From NCBI GenBank assembly GCA_947561585.1, contig CANNZV010000123.1, forward strand, positions 1 through 64,000: 64,000 bases of DNA. The letters are read 5' to 3'. This document shows, piece by piece, positions 32,790 to 45,487 of the stretch. Every line of letters begins with the position of its first letter. The stretch's first letter is position 1. A program made the position numbers and the translations under genes. The stretch is from Caprella mutica. Lineage: Eukaryota > Arthropoda > Malacostraca > Amphipoda > Caprellidae. The notes beneath the pieces were generated by a model. That model was given only the letters and a program-made list of their open reading frames with translations, was not told the origin of the DNA and searched no databases.

Positions 32790-35700
32790 ATCTTTTTTAA
32801 ATATGGAATAGGACTATTCTCTTTAATTTGGAATAGAACTAATCAATAATCATTATGGAATAAAACTAATATCCTCAATAATTTCGAATAAAACTATTCT
32901 TTTCATTAATAATTTCCAAAGTATTGGATTAATTTGAAGCATATCACTATAGTCTTATTACCATTGGACTTTTACTTTGAGGACACCTAACAATGAAAAC
33001 TTAGTGTGAGAAATATAATTTAAAAACACACATCAGCTCAAAGAAGAAATCTACCTAATTGAACCTAATATCACCAGTGCAGCAAAGAAGATATCACCAG
33101 TTAATTAGCTAAATTTATTTATCAGTAGGCACATAATTGCATTCCATAATCAGTCGTATAATGATATCATTTTTCCAGACTCAATGACAGCACCTGTAAA
33201 TGTTTTAAGTTCCATATCTCTGTCACTGAGAGCAATATAAGAGAATCACATCCTCCGCAAAATAGATTTTGTCGCCGCCAACGCTCTACACTGCCATCAA
33301 AAAAGAGCAGCTCAATCCAGCATATTTGTTCATCTGCAGTCGTTCTCAGAGTGACGAAGATTTTACACAATAAAATTTTGATTGCATCGTCCCAGTGACA
33401 AAAGTATTGGAAAATGTTGCGGAGAAATGCAACGCAACAAAAAAAGTTTAGAATCATGCAGACTCTGTAATTTTTACGCAGTGGGAAATATACAGAACGA
33501 GTAACTGTGAAAGTTAGTGCAGTTGAACAGGAAATGAAAGTGATATGCTATTTGTAATTGTACACTAGTGCATTATATGCTATGTTTGACAGTACATAAC
33601 CCTGGCTATTATGGTGGGCTTATAGATGATTTAGGTGGGTATTCATCTTCAGTTGCTTACCATAACTATATCTCTTTCACAAGAAAAATCAAATAATAAT
33701 ATTTTTGAACAGTTGGAAAAGAGAGATCAACCTTCTTAGCCAATTGCAGAAAATATGCATTTATCGTAAAATAGCATCATTTTACAAATCACGTGATCGA
33801 GAATTTTGGCTGGAAATGTTGAGCGAAAAGCGATAGACTGTTCTGAATTTTATTTAAGTACAATAAATACAGTACAGTAAAGAATTACAATAGAGAACAA
33901 AATAACGCAGGAGGGTAATGGGAGAAATTAAATTGATATATGTACATATTATTTTTTGATATACATATAATTTGTAATATACATTAATTTTTTAATATAC
34001 AAATTATGGTGTATTTATACATACATAAATAAACTATTTATATGAATATCTACATATATGGTTAGCGTAAAATCAAAAAGCTTTATCACAGACTGTCTCA
34101 TGAAGGATTTATTGAATCTTTCTCATAATTTTGATGGAATATTCCAAGTTCAAATTTCGCTATGAACTCTCTAAACATTTAAAATAAATAAATGATTTTC
34201 AATATTAGTTTTCCAGGCTAAATCTATTTGAATTATTTTATTTTATCTATTGCAATAATATTAATCTTATCTTAATATTATTGAATGCAGTTGGAAAACG
34301 GTGGAAATAAAAAAAATCCTCATCCATAAGATTCCGATGTTTGGTAAATTCCTAGTTTCTCCCTTCATTTAAAGAGGATATATTTACAAAACTATAAAGC
34401 AAATTAATATGATTTCTAGATGTTAAATAATATAAATATAAATAATAGAAGTACGATTAAAATGACTGAAACAAGAATCATTTTTGAATTAATTAAGTTT
34501 GAAAAACACGGAACTACACCCTAACTCGAAACAAACCTTATATCGCATGATAAAAATGGTCTCGGAAATTATATCTGTACAAACTACAAATTACGAAATG
34601 AATTAGTATCTGCATGACCTTATGAATAATATCTATAGTTAAATAATAACATATATCACTAATATTCAAAATGATGTGTTATATTCACCACGTTATCTGT
34701 TTAGTGGTAGTTCTAATCTATGTGATACTACGTATGGTGATCCAAATCTCGTAGATTAAGATTTGAATCCAGTCTCTATTGTCGATTGTCACACGTACCT
34801 CCAATGGGAATATTGTTAAGAAATCTAATCTGAGAGGACAGCTCACAAAGGATGTAATTGAATTGCACACCAACTACACCGTCAAAACACCTTTGCTCAG
34901 AGCAATCACAATCCAATGAATTGCCACTACATTGCTCTCTCTCTCTCTTCCAAAAATAGATTTGCCAGTCTAGAGGCAAAGAGATTTCCATTGTAACCGA
35001 GTAATAAATATTCAACGATCCCCATCCTCTAACCAACTAGAATTAATGGATGTAACTAATAGAGGCAAAGCGTTTGTAATAATATTTATTATCATCAGTT
35101 TTAGTTCCAAAGAATTAAGTATTAAAATTCGTGATAGAAGGTTGTACGAAATTTAAATATTCCTTTTTCTAAGTGTTGCTTACTGCTGGCACAACAAGCT
35201 AACAGCATTACTTAGTGATGTTGTTGAGGTCTGCACTGAATGAATAAGCGAAATTATGCACTGAATCACCATCTTTCACAGCTAGAGTGTGAATTAGGCT
35301 ACATAAATCTTTCATTATTTTGAAGTGGATGAAAGATTATCAGAGTGATCAAAAACATTATTGCCATTTATTAAACATATAGTGATTCATTAGTATAAAA
35401 AGCGTCTCCGCACTTTGTTAATTATTAAAATCATAGTTTTCTTATTTCCTAATATTTTGTTTACTATGTTGTTGTCTAATAATTGATTTGAATGCATTAT
35501 CTGTCATTCCCATCTCGATATGATAATCTAATTAACAGTTTTTCTACCACTAGTTTAGTGTAGCTAATTGATGTACTATTTCTAATATCAAAATATCTAG
35601 ATAAACTTTTCCATTAAAGACTTCAGTGTATAAATTTCATTGAAAGTTAAACAATCGATTACGAAAATATCAGCAACGCCAAAATATTTGAGAATAGGAC

Positions 35701-36960
35701 CTCTGTATGATAATATTTCCCTTATACTTCTTAATTAAGGCGTGATATCACACTCCCAAGAAGAAAAATGAGATGAATTTTCAGGGTGATTTCTAATTCC
35801 TCTACCAGTTCACTTGGGATTAAATTTATAATTAAATTTTTGGCCTCAGCGTCGGAGGCAGAATTTTGAAGAGACATTTCTCCGCCAGGATAAACTGCAT
35901 CAAAATGAATACAAGATAAAATTTCAAGAATTAATCTCTTAATTTAATAGTTAATTTAAAAAATATTTCCAAACTGTACATCAGCACGTGCATCTACAGT
36001 TTGATATATTTAATACCTTTACTGTTATATAGATTATATGAACCCAAATGTATATCTCCAGAAATGGACGGCCGGATATTCCTAGTGTAGAATTATTCGT
36101 GGAATGTATATTGGAAGGTAGTTCATAAACTAAGTCAGGCTTAATTATCCTTACTAATGTTCTAATTATTATATTTCATCACAACAATATCTTTGGCTTA
36201 ATTAGGAAAAATTCATGGAAGTACAATTAAAATGATGATGAGGCTAATTATTGAAGCAATGTATTATGATAAATGAATTTAGTGGTACCTACCTATGTAT
36301 ATTGAGTGGCACAGAGAGAAAATTACGGTTGGTTATATCTGGGTAATTCTAATTAGAATTTAACTTTTGACGGTTGAGTTTAAACTGTGGGTAAATTACG
36401 CTAATAAGGGTAATTTAAATATTTAATTGGGTAAAGAAGTATTTGTAGTTTTTGTTAGATGGTTACACTACTTAGTTTCCTGCAATATTTTCAGGTCTTA
36501 TGTTATTGAAATACAGCCATTTAAAATTATTTATTATTGCTTACATATCAAAGTTTAAGAGACACTGGTGTATACGAAGTAAACTTTCGGTATTATATAC
36601 AATATGTCTAAAAGTAGGATGCCCCAATGCATGTTTGAATATTGTCATATGTACTATAATTCTCAAATTAAAATTCTCCACTCGTTGCAAGGTAGTTTTC
36701 TCTTCAAATCGAATTACTTTACTGGCAACGGATGGAATTCTTTTGGATGATCCTCTCGTCAAACGGCAATTCTAATTGCGAATTTCTGTGGTGAAAAAAG
36801 TGGAATAGAAATATGTAGTGAAATAAAAGGAAAGTAAATGTTATTTTCACCACATCTATACCGAATGGAGAAATTTTTTTGGGGTGATATAAGATGAATC
36901 TTTTTCGAAAATATGGAAAAAATGAATTCTGATATATATGGATATGATATATAATATGAA
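32790..36960. other. Long AT-rich stretch, no gene recognised
   Basis: About 4.2 kb without a tandem array or MITE. Minus-strand frames at 33167-33457 (96 codons) and 34776-35036 (86 codons) lie in slightly more balanced DNA, the second spanning a short CT run at 34935-34949, but neither has a motif or a splice context I can defend. Complementary frames at 36500-36775 and 36541-36762 overlap on opposite strands and are probably chance. Confidence 0.5.
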
Positions 36961-37077
36961 TTATTACCTGCTGGTATCAGGGATACCAATATAACAGAAA
37001 TTTAATAATTATTATTATATCATTTTTATTATATGACCGAAAGCTTGTAACTGACCTATAATTCGCAATTTATCCTA
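36961..37077 (+). mobile_element. PAL-1 MITE, right half with central palindrome
   Basis: The central TACCTGCTGGTATCAGGGAT and ACCAAT are followed by the right arm ATTATATGACCGAAAGCTTG, AACTGACCTATAATTCGC and TATCCTA. The left arm is missing. This is the complement of the left-half copies at 4923 and 48888. Confidence 0.8.
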
Positions 37078-38207
37078 TTTTTGATTAGAAAAGAAGAGTA
37101 AAATGAATAATTTATGTACTATCTATATTCTACTATTCATGGTACGTACTCTTAAATCATGTGGTATTTACTGGTGTCCAAGTAGGAACTTAGATGTTTT
37201 TGGAAGTACATACATAGTGTGAAAATATTTAAAAAACTAATTGAATAAAATGTGTTTTTGACAGATTTTTCTGATTCATGAAATAGGTGCATTTTATTTC
37301 TGATTTTAATTCACAAAAATATACGTAAGATTTAAAACGTATGATGTTCTTGAACTCACAACATGTTATTTTAAAAATGTTAACGAATGTATTTTCCACT
37401 AACAAAACACATCTAGATCATATTCGTTAAATTTGAATCTTAGAATTTGAAAGTGTAAGTCGAAACCATTAATCAATTTGGAATATAAATATTTTTAGAA
37501 GCTTAATAATTACTTTATTATAAATGTAAGTACTTCTATAACGTTTACGTCACTTTTATGGGATCCGTAAAATTTGTCGATAGCAATTTTCCGTTAGAGT
37601 TGGGTTAGCTGGGGTGCTAACTAGCAATTTAGCACCTCAAAGTAATAAATGTGTTTTCTTTGTAGAAGGAAAATTTCAAATGTACAATCTATGAAACTGA
37701 TGTGATTGATGCTCAAAATTTTTCTGTATAAAAAAAAAAAATGGAAAAATCTGCCTTGCAACGAATTTTCTGAACGACAAATTGTTCTGTCGATAAATTT
37801 TACCATGGACAAATTTTCCGTCGATCAACTGCTTTCGAATTTTTTTTCCAATAGACCCGTTTTATATTTCGCTTTAGCATTTATGCTAACGCATTTATAT
37901 TTTAGACGAAATGATTGTTTCACAACGCATACAATTATTTAGCTACGAACTATTCCATCAAGAGGCAATCAGGTAACTGTCAAATGCATTCTAAAAAATG
38001 CAACTTGATAAATTATAACAAAAAATGAACAGATCAACAATTCGTGTATGTAAAATTGTTATGAACAATTCTATATCTTATATTATGGTGAGAAGTAGAC
38101 ACAATGCACGTTATTTAAAACTAAATAATAAATTTATAATATGGTTGAAAATCACATCTACATTGAAAATTCCTTAGTATAATGAATATATAAAAGATAA
38201 ACAAGTG
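37078..38207. other. AT-rich single-copy stretch
   Basis: Nothing recognised. Short overlapping frames on opposite strands at 37621-37942 are not supported by anything else. Confidence 0.55.
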
Positions 38208-38796
38208 TGAATATTTATCTAATATTTGTGAATATTTATCTAATATTTGTGAATATTTATCTAATATTTGTGAATATTTATCTAATATTTGTGAATATTT
38301 ATCTAATATTTGTGAATATTTATCTAATATTTGTGAATATTTATCTAATATTTGTGAATATTTATCTAATATTTGTGAATATTTATCTAATATTTGTGAA
38401 TATTTATCTAATATTTGTGAATATTTATCTAATATTTGTGAATATTTATCTAATATTTGTGAATATTTATCTAATATTTGTGAATATTTATCTAATATTT
38501 GTGAATATTTATCTAATATTTGTGAATATTTATCTAATATTTGTGAATATTTATCTAATATTCGTGAATATTTATCTAATATTCGTGAATATTTATCTAA
38601 TATTTGTGAATATTTATCTAATATTTGTGAATATTTATCTAATATTTGTGAATATTTATCTAATATTTGTAAATATTCATCTAATATTTGTAAATATTCA
38701 TCTAATATTTGTAAATATTCATCTAATATTTGTAAATATTCTTCTAATATTTGTAAATATTTATCGAGTATATGAAAATATTTATATAATATTTAT
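38208..38796. repeat. 21-bp minisatellite array (GAATATTTATCTAATATTTGT)n
   Basis: About 28 copies of a very AT-rich 21-bp unit. The first 17 are identical; two adjacent units have ATTCGTG; the last eight or so drift to TGTAAATATTCATC and then decay. The gradient from a uniform left end to a diverged right end is typical of an array expanding at one side. The 215-codon open frame through it encodes an Ile/Leu/Phe/Tyr repeat and is an artefact of a stop-free, seven-codon unit. Confidence 0.97.
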
Positions 38797-39067
38797 CGAC
38801 GTAAATAAACTAACTGTCAGAGATTGTGTGTCATACCTCATCGTACAGAAATAACTTACGGAAAGATGAACGGACGTGATTCAATGGACCCTCAATACTC
38901 ACCTGAAAAGGAAAGAAATACCTCATTAATATATCAAATAATTTACGTAGTTGGATGATTAAAGAAGATAATACAGAGTTTGCGTGACTTAAACACAATG
39001 GAATAATGCAAAGCTTGCCAGAGAACTTTTACTAGCAATGGACGTTGAAAAGAAGGGCACATGTGCT
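38797..39067. other. Spacer
   Basis: Nothing recognised. Confidence 0.6.
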
Positions 39068-39298
39068 TCTAAAGGACCGTCCACACGTAGGGTCTTTTAA
39101 GTCTTTCCGCCAGACTTTTTGCTAAGCTCCTCCTACTTTGTCACAAAATTTTTGAACCATATAAGAAAAATATCTTGGATACCAACTAAAATAGATAAAA
39201 TTTATATCATTTTTCTTATATGATTCAAAAGTCTTGTGGAAAAGCTAGGAGGAGTTTAGCAATACTTAAAAAACCATGTGTCTGTACGGTCCTTTAGA
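39068..39298. mobile_element. Palindromic MITE with TCTAAAGGACCGT ends and PAL-1-like core
   Basis: The 13-bp ends TCTAAAGGACCGT and ACGGTCCTTTAGA are exact inverted repeats. The next blocks are also inverted (GCTAAGCTCCTCCTA versus TAGGAGGAGTTTAGC), and the arms total about 100 bp. The centre, CATATAAGAAAAATATCTTG then GATACCAACTAAAAT and TTTTTCTTATATGATTC, closely resembles the centre of PAL-1, although the ends are unrelated. TA inside the ends could be the target site. Confidence 0.88.
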
Positions 39299-39892
39299 GA
39301 TCAATGTCAGGACTCATCAAACATAAGGTACATCAAAAGACCTGCAGACGGTGTATCTACTTCAGGTAAATTAGCTGCGGCTCAGAAGCGTGCTCAATTG
39401 AGTCCAAAACTTGCAACTGAATTTCTTCTATTCAAATAAAGAAAAGAGTTAATTGCAAACTGAAATGGATGCTAAATTGAACTGCAATTAAGATGATAAC
39501 TGCGTGTCAGAAACTAGAATCTTGTATGCGAAATCCTAATAAACTATATTATTTGTTCAATATAATTATGTTGCTAATTCAACTAAATCTTATTCAAATT
39601 AACGAATAGGAAATGAACATCTACTTCGTAGAGATAAAATATAAGATTTGCTTTATAATGATATAAAAGAAATTAGAGTTCCACTTGGTGAACATTTCTC
39701 TTTGAATCACAAGAAGTAAATTAAGTGAGTTACCGGGTATTAAAATGACTGAATTTATAATTGAAGCCCGAGGCTTAAAAAACTGCAAATTTACAGGATG
39801 AGAGAACTCGTCAAATAGTTTTTGATTTACTTATTAGTGTTCTAACCTACGTTAAAAAGTCTAACAAAAACCATCACAGAAAGTTATGATGA
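39299..39892. other. Spacer, nothing recognised
   Basis: No gene, repeat or MITE is visible. Confidence 0.6.
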
Positions 39893-40098
39893 TAGGTCAA
39901 GTTCCGAGTTATTGGACTGCTTCATATTTTCAGTTCAAATAATAAAAATTGGTTCAAATTTCACCAGTTTTTTAAAAATTGATATTAGGTATATAAAAGT
40001 GAAATAATTAAAATAAAAGTTAAATAATAATTATTAATTCACTTTTTTCTTAAGTGATCGAAAATGTGGAACTGTCCGATAACTCGAAACTTACCCTA
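39893..40098. mobile_element. PAL-1 MITE, diverged full-length (ATTTTCGA subfamily)
   Basis: The left end TAGGTCAAGTTCCGAGTTAT with TTCATATTTTCAGTTCAAAT is degraded. The right arm TTTCTTAAGTGATCGAAAAT, GTGGAACTGTCCGATAACTC and GAAACTTACCCTA is well preserved. The centre is about 110 bp of AT-rich DNA, longer than in most copies. Confidence 0.82.
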
Positions 40099-41085
40099 GT
40101 TGCTTATGTGATTTTCGTGTTAATGTTCAGTTTTCTTTTTTAAATTTCATTTATGGTTCATCAGGTCTAATATTTTATTGCTGTGTTTTTAGCCCACGTG
40201 TTTATACATCATAGGATCAAATCCCTTGTATTCAAAATTTAGGTTCGGTTCAAAGGTATTCAGTAGTTTCTAGATTTCGAGAAAGAGATTGAATCGTGTA
40301 TCTACAAAATTAAATAAAGACTAAATTGTTTTGGGATGAAGATCTAAAGAGACACTAATAAATATCCACTTTATGAATAATCTTACGATACGTATTTTGG
40401 TCGTATAGTTTACATGTTACTCAATTTATTAGCTTAAAACTTTTAAATTTTTATTGTAAAAAAATATTACAAATGGTTGAAATATCAGAGTTATAATTAG
40501 ATTAATACTAAGATTTAAAATAAATAAAACATTTAGGCTTTGCAGTAAAATTTTAGCCAAATGCAACTAATAATTAAGCTTAGTGCATTATTGAAAACAG
40601 AATGCAAAATAAATATGATAAACTAATTTTATTTATCATTATAAATAGCCAGATAGGAAATTCAAAAAGAACAATAATCAATATAACATATATTTGTGAC
40701 TTTCATATAGAAATAACATTTATTCCCTGTGCCTATATATAAAAGTTATAAAAAATAAATTCTATACTATTTTGACATTCGTAAACACAATTTTTAATAG
40801 TGCATCTGAAAAATTCTATCCCGTAATTCAAAAGAAAAAAAATCACCCAGTGATTAGAACAATATTAAATGAGTGAGAAATAGAAGAAAGTGCTGATAGA
40901 TCTTTTTGCAATAAAGATTCATTCAAACTGTTTCCATACATTAGACACTAGTACCGGGAGAAATACTGATATCAAACACATTATAATTAATAAATAACAT
41001 AAGTGATTAAATAATATTGTGCTCAGAGTGCAGAAGGACACACTAGAACTCACTGTCTTCTGATCTGAAAAGGTTTACCCACAGA
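40099..41085. other. AT-rich single-copy stretch
   Basis: Nothing recognised apart from being upstream of a possible small exon. Confidence 0.55.
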
Positions 41086-41149
41086 ATGGATGACGTACCA
41101 TGTCGAAGCCATCGGCCCTACCTTCTGATAATCATCACCATTTCAACAG
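41086..41149 (+). CDS. Possible first coding exon with hydrophobic leader (tentative)
   Basis: An ATG preceded by CCCACAGA opens a 64-nt frame. It begins MDDVPCRSHRPY, continues into the hydrophobic LLIIITIST and then meets CAG/GTAACA, an acceptable splice donor. A short charged start followed by a run of Leu/Ile is what a signal peptide or membrane anchor exon looks like. The local composition is less AT-biased than the flanks. No downstream exon could be linked: the acceptor-like TCTGCTTTACAG ending at 43566 would give an early stop in the required phase. Could easily be chance. Confidence 0.2.
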
Positions 41150-41717
41150 GTAACATGGATAAGCTATCATTCATACTAAAAAATTATTAACTAGTGTAAT
41201 TGCCTGATAAAATCAACGGGAAATAGCATCAATATATAAATAATTTAACTATCCATATTTCGGTCCGTGCCTTATGATTTAGTTAAAGTTACCAATTAAT
41301 GATGACAATATAATAGCATGGAGTATATAAATATTTAGTATAAACACCAGAGGTTGAGAAGAGTGTATTTTATTGAAAAATTAACTCTGTAGATTTTATA
41401 ACAATTCTAATTTAGTCAATTGAATCACTATTCCACTCATAAAATAGCATCCATGTTGCCAGCTGGTATTATTTTATTTTATAATTATGCATTATATAAT
41501 TATATATCTCAATAATTAATATTGAATTTAATTCGAATGTCTATATTGTATTTAATTACTGTAAAAACACATTAAAAAGTAAGTAAAATATTCTTATCAA
41601 AGTCCGTAGACTAATTATCAAACATTATAATTATAATATAGAGGACACGTATCATCAATTCAAAAGTGAATATTACAAATGCAAACTAATTATTAGTTCT
41701 ACCAAGCTTCTGGGCAT
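41150..41717. other. AT-rich single-copy stretch
   Basis: Nothing recognised. If the preceding exon is real this would be intron. Confidence 0.5.
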
Positions 41718-41793
41718 GATAAAATACAATTATATTGATAAAATACAATTATATTGATAAAATACAATTATATTGATAAAATACAATTATATT
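41718..41793. repeat. 19-bp tandem repeat, four copies
   Basis: Four exact copies of GATAAAATACAATTATATT. The perfect identity implies recent origin. Confidence 0.97.
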
Positions 41794-44594
41794 AATTAAT
41801 TTATATTGAAATTGAGATATATATAATATTTATTTGCGGATTTGGCTATTGTGAAATGCTTATATTCTACAAATTTATTGATAAAGATTCTAAAATATAT
41901 TCCATAGTAAATTTCAATTTATGATTTTAATTCATAATTTTATACGACTAAAAAGACTAAATGATATCAAATCTGGGTACAGAGTATCGATAGTAACAAG
42001 CTGACTACATTTCACCTGAATGTTGACCCGAGAGTGTAGTGTAATAGGACCATTCATATTCATCATCATCACAAGATTACTAAGAAGGAAGGCTATAGAA
42101 TGGCTCCATCGATTAGAAAATAAAGAGATTTTAAATACAGGTATCGTACCAAAGGCAGGGCTTTCAGACACTTAATGCCTACATAATAATTAGTTGCAAG
42201 TTGAAATTGCAGCACAAAAATAGCTACCACAAATAAATGTTACAGCTCTGTTAAAATTGTCTGCCCGAAAAGATCCAACTTTTACCGTTGGATTTTACAA
42301 AGAGGCTTCTTTGGAACTGTGTAGATCTTTTCAATAAAGTTGTATCTTTGTAATCATTATTTATAATACTACATCTAAAAAGTAATTTCACTTTGAAATA
42401 AAATATAAAAATGGAGAATTTCATCAGTAGTTCTACAGTTCATAATTTGAAAATTTAAAATGGAAAACATTGTAGGAAAGTAGGTCAAATATAAATCCAA
42501 TTTCAACTGCATTACCAGATCCTAAAATACCCCAACAATTTTGTTCAAAGGATATCCATCATATGAAGATGTTTGTCTATTGTTCATTATATATTGCTTT
42601 AGATACAACACGCATATTTATAGCGAGCAATTACATTACATGACAATTGAACGAATAATTAACAATTACATTTATTGTTGTTATACTGTTTGATTAATTT
42701 TTTCATTATGAAAGAAGATAACATTCTTTCAGTCGCGCACTGATCAAAAACAAGCCACCATCTGAGGCAACTTTCAGGTGTTTCAAGTTCACCCTACAAG
42801 TTTTGTCTCTAAAAAGGAATAAAACAATAATTATGATAAAGTTTCAATGTGTTTAAAGATTTTGAAATTGTTTCTGTGTGATTCTATTAATGAATTATAT
42901 TCCGTTAAATCCATCAGAGAAATAAAATAGTTATTCAAATTAGCAAGAAAATCAGATTACTGTACGACATTCGATCTTATTTGGAGGTTCAGATTAGTCA
43001 TAATGTAAGGTATAACCTAGCCGCGTTGTCAGACATTTCTAAAGCCTCAATGTGAAGTGAAATCCAAACCTCAAAGTTAGACATCCACCCTCGAAAGTTT
43101 AGCTGGGAATAATATTGAGGATTGCTTTGAATGGTGACACACAGAATAAAGTTCTGATACTGTTTGCTCTCCAGAAGCAACTATTCTGATTGACAGCGTG
43201 AGACCTCAGCGTAGATAAACTTTAGGGTATATATTTCGCATGTTTCTATTTCTAGATTTTAGTGATGATAGAATTGACTTGAATGTCAGTTTAGAAATAT
43301 CTCTTTATTTATATCATCAACATAGAAAAACGGCTATACTACTAAAGTATAAAAAAAGGAATAAATTGAGCTTGAAGGAACAGCGTATGTAGTTTATACT
43401 ATAATATATTGAAGTTGTAATTTATTAACATACAAACTAATTAAACTAACCATATATTCATAACTTAAATTAAATAAATAAGATATAGGGGCATTAATTA
43501 TAATTCATACTAAGTCAATAAAAAAGAATGATTTTTTTACTCGTGGTGTTGTTGTCTGCTTTACAGAAATAAAAGTTAGGAATATTTGACAGCATCCTGT
43601 TAGCAGTGAGGATGAAATTCAATGATTCGCTTGATAAAATTGGAACATCAAAGTCATCTATATTCGAGAGACAGTTTTATGATATTTATAACTCTGTGTA
43701 TGGAAAAGTTCAAAATACTGCAAATCCATTGTGTGAACATTTTAAAACAAAGTTTAGAATATGGTAGATCAATTTGATGGAATTCTTAAAACAAAGGTAT
43801 CTACGAGAAAATATTATTGATACAATCAACTCCAACAGAAAAATCAATTAGGGGATATGTTAAAAAGATATGCAGTTGGAATCTCTTAATATCGATATTA
43901 ATGATACAAAAAGTTATTTATTATTTTAGTTATTTAAAAATGTGATTAGGGGAATGATAATCGAATTAGAAAATCTATGCAACCAATTCTGTTACGAATC
44001 TTTAACTACTTTTACATTCGATATAAGTTCAATGAAAATCTAATACCACTCTATTAGTAACTACGCTTGCAAATAAATGAAATGGATATATATTTTGATG
44101 TTTCGAGAATATCAATGTGAGGTGGGAGAGAAAGATACAGAATTTTATGCACCTGATACCTTTCAAATTCGATAGATAATTGAATTTCAACCAACGAAAA
44201 CCTATATTTATATATACGTATAGAGATATGCATGTACGATATGCATGTACGTACGCAATGTCTTTTTGAAGCTGATGCTTATTGATTACAATGCGGTGAT
44301 ATTTACCATACATAAATAATATTGTTTTAATCAACACAGTATGTAAAGGATGGTTGTATTATTGAAGAAACAATGATTAAATATATCCAATTATCATTCT
44401 ATGGATACACATATAGTTCTGTAAATAACATTGTTGATCATTAGTCAAAATTATAATTGTCATTTAATCACGAATATCTCCACTACATCATGATTATTCA
44501 TCATTAAGTGTTGGAAAAGAAATTATAGAAAAGTGTTGTAGAAAAAACCATCTTGTGATTAGTGTAGGTTGATGATATGTATGTATTCTAAGCA
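41794..44594. other. AT-rich stretch, no gene recognised
   Basis: Contains a single MITE arm (listed separately) and a perfect 13-bp tandem duplication, GATATGCATGTAC, at 44225-44250. The frames at 41932-42171, 42998-43180 and 44029-44337 on the minus strand are short and unlike known proteins. A 14-codon frame at 43529 reads as a hydrophobic leader but ends at once, so it is more likely a chance polypyrimidine tract. Confidence 0.5.
42766..42815. mobile_element. Solo arm of the TACACTSAGA palindromic MITE
   Basis: TTTCAGGTGTTTCAAGTTCA with CCCTACAAGTTTTGTCTCTA matches the left arm of the element at 15640-15976 (CTCAGGTGTTTCGAGTTCAC and so on) with a few differences. No partner arm follows. 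Confidence 0.7.
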
Positions 44595-44812
44595 AGGTGA
44601 ATTTATTCCTGGGATAGTAAGGAAGTATTCCAGGCAAAACGAATTTATTCTTGGAATATTAGGGAAATATCAAAGATAAAACAAATTTATTCCTGGGATA
44701 TTAGGGGAATATACCAGGTAAAATGAATTTATTCCTGGGATATTAAGGGAATATCCCAGGTAAAATGAATATATTACTGGGATATTAAGAGAATATTCCA
44801 GGAATGAATCCT
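44595..44812. repeat. 42-bp tandem array of hairpin-forming units
   Basis: Five diverged copies of a 42-bp unit, GAATTTATTCCTGGGATATT followed by ARGGGAATATYCCAGG and TAAAAT. Within each unit CCTGGGATATT and AATATCCCAGG are inverted copies a few bases apart, so every unit can fold on itself. The hairpin is perfect in the fourth unit and imperfect elsewhere. Confidence 0.9.
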
Positions 44813-45361
44813 TCTTGCCTGGAATATGAGTAAATAGGATCTTCAACTGCAGGCTTATTGTAGAAAACTAATTTATATTATGTGTATAAAAATAGGACGT
44901 AAATTTAGATCTAATTATTTAATGCCAATCTAACCCTCTCGAAATGATGTACATTGATAACTAATATTAATTCCTATTCTTCATTTTTGCTTTATTTACC
45001 TAAACAGTACTAGTACAGTGAGACTCATGATTTATGAAATATTAGTTACTTCATAACTCAGAGACACTTCATAGCTCAGGGACACTGATAGTTTTCTATG
45101 ATTGAAAACTTGGAGAAAACTAAGTCTTTGAGGGATAAATAGGAGGAAATTAATGACGTATATTGTTTTCTATAATTTAAATATAGAAAATAATTCATAA
45201 CTCAGGTCCTTCATAACTCAGAAGTTTGACATTTTTGTCGTCAAACTTCTGATATATTTTTTTGGAAAGCGAACGACAAATTTAAATAAGTACGACTCAA
45301 CCCTAATTTATTATTTTTCCATTTCAAGTAGTATATATAGATTGTTAGAAAAAGGCAGCAA
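44813..45361. other. AT-rich stretch with a hairpin and short repeats
   Basis: CTTCATAACTCAG-like words recur at about 45050, 45068, 45192 and 45209. A perfect hairpin with 12-bp arms (CAGAAGTTTGAC and its inverse) lies at 45219-45251. No gene recognised. Confidence 0.6.
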
Positions 45362-45487
45362 AAGGGTAAGCACTAAGTTATCGGACAGTTTCACATTTTC
45401 GATCGTATGACAAACAAAATATAAAAATTAATCTAACTTTTCAATTATGATATAGTTATTTCTATATGATCGAAAATAAATACCCCA
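45362..45487. mobile_element. PAL-1 MITE, right end eroded (ATTTTCGATC subfamily)
   Basis: AGGGTAAGCACTAAGTTATC with GACAGTTTCACATTTTCGAT forms the left arm. On the right TTTCTATATGATCGAAAATA is present, but the terminal block is reduced to ATACCCCAGTA, missing the CTGTCCGATAACTC part. Confidence 0.82.

Noticed and set aside
33167..33457. 96-codon minus-strand frame as an exon
   Set aside because: Cys- and Phe-rich but without recognisable domain spacing; no defensible splice sites at the ends.
38207..38854. 215-codon frame as a membrane protein
   Set aside because: The Ile/Leu/Phe/Tyr repeat is simply the translation of an AT-rich 21-bp unit; non-repeat flanks add nothing recognisable.
43529..43573. 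14-codon hydrophobic leader-like frame, possible acceptor for the 41086 exon
   Set aside because: The frame stops immediately, and joining to the 41149 donor gives an early stop in the required phase.
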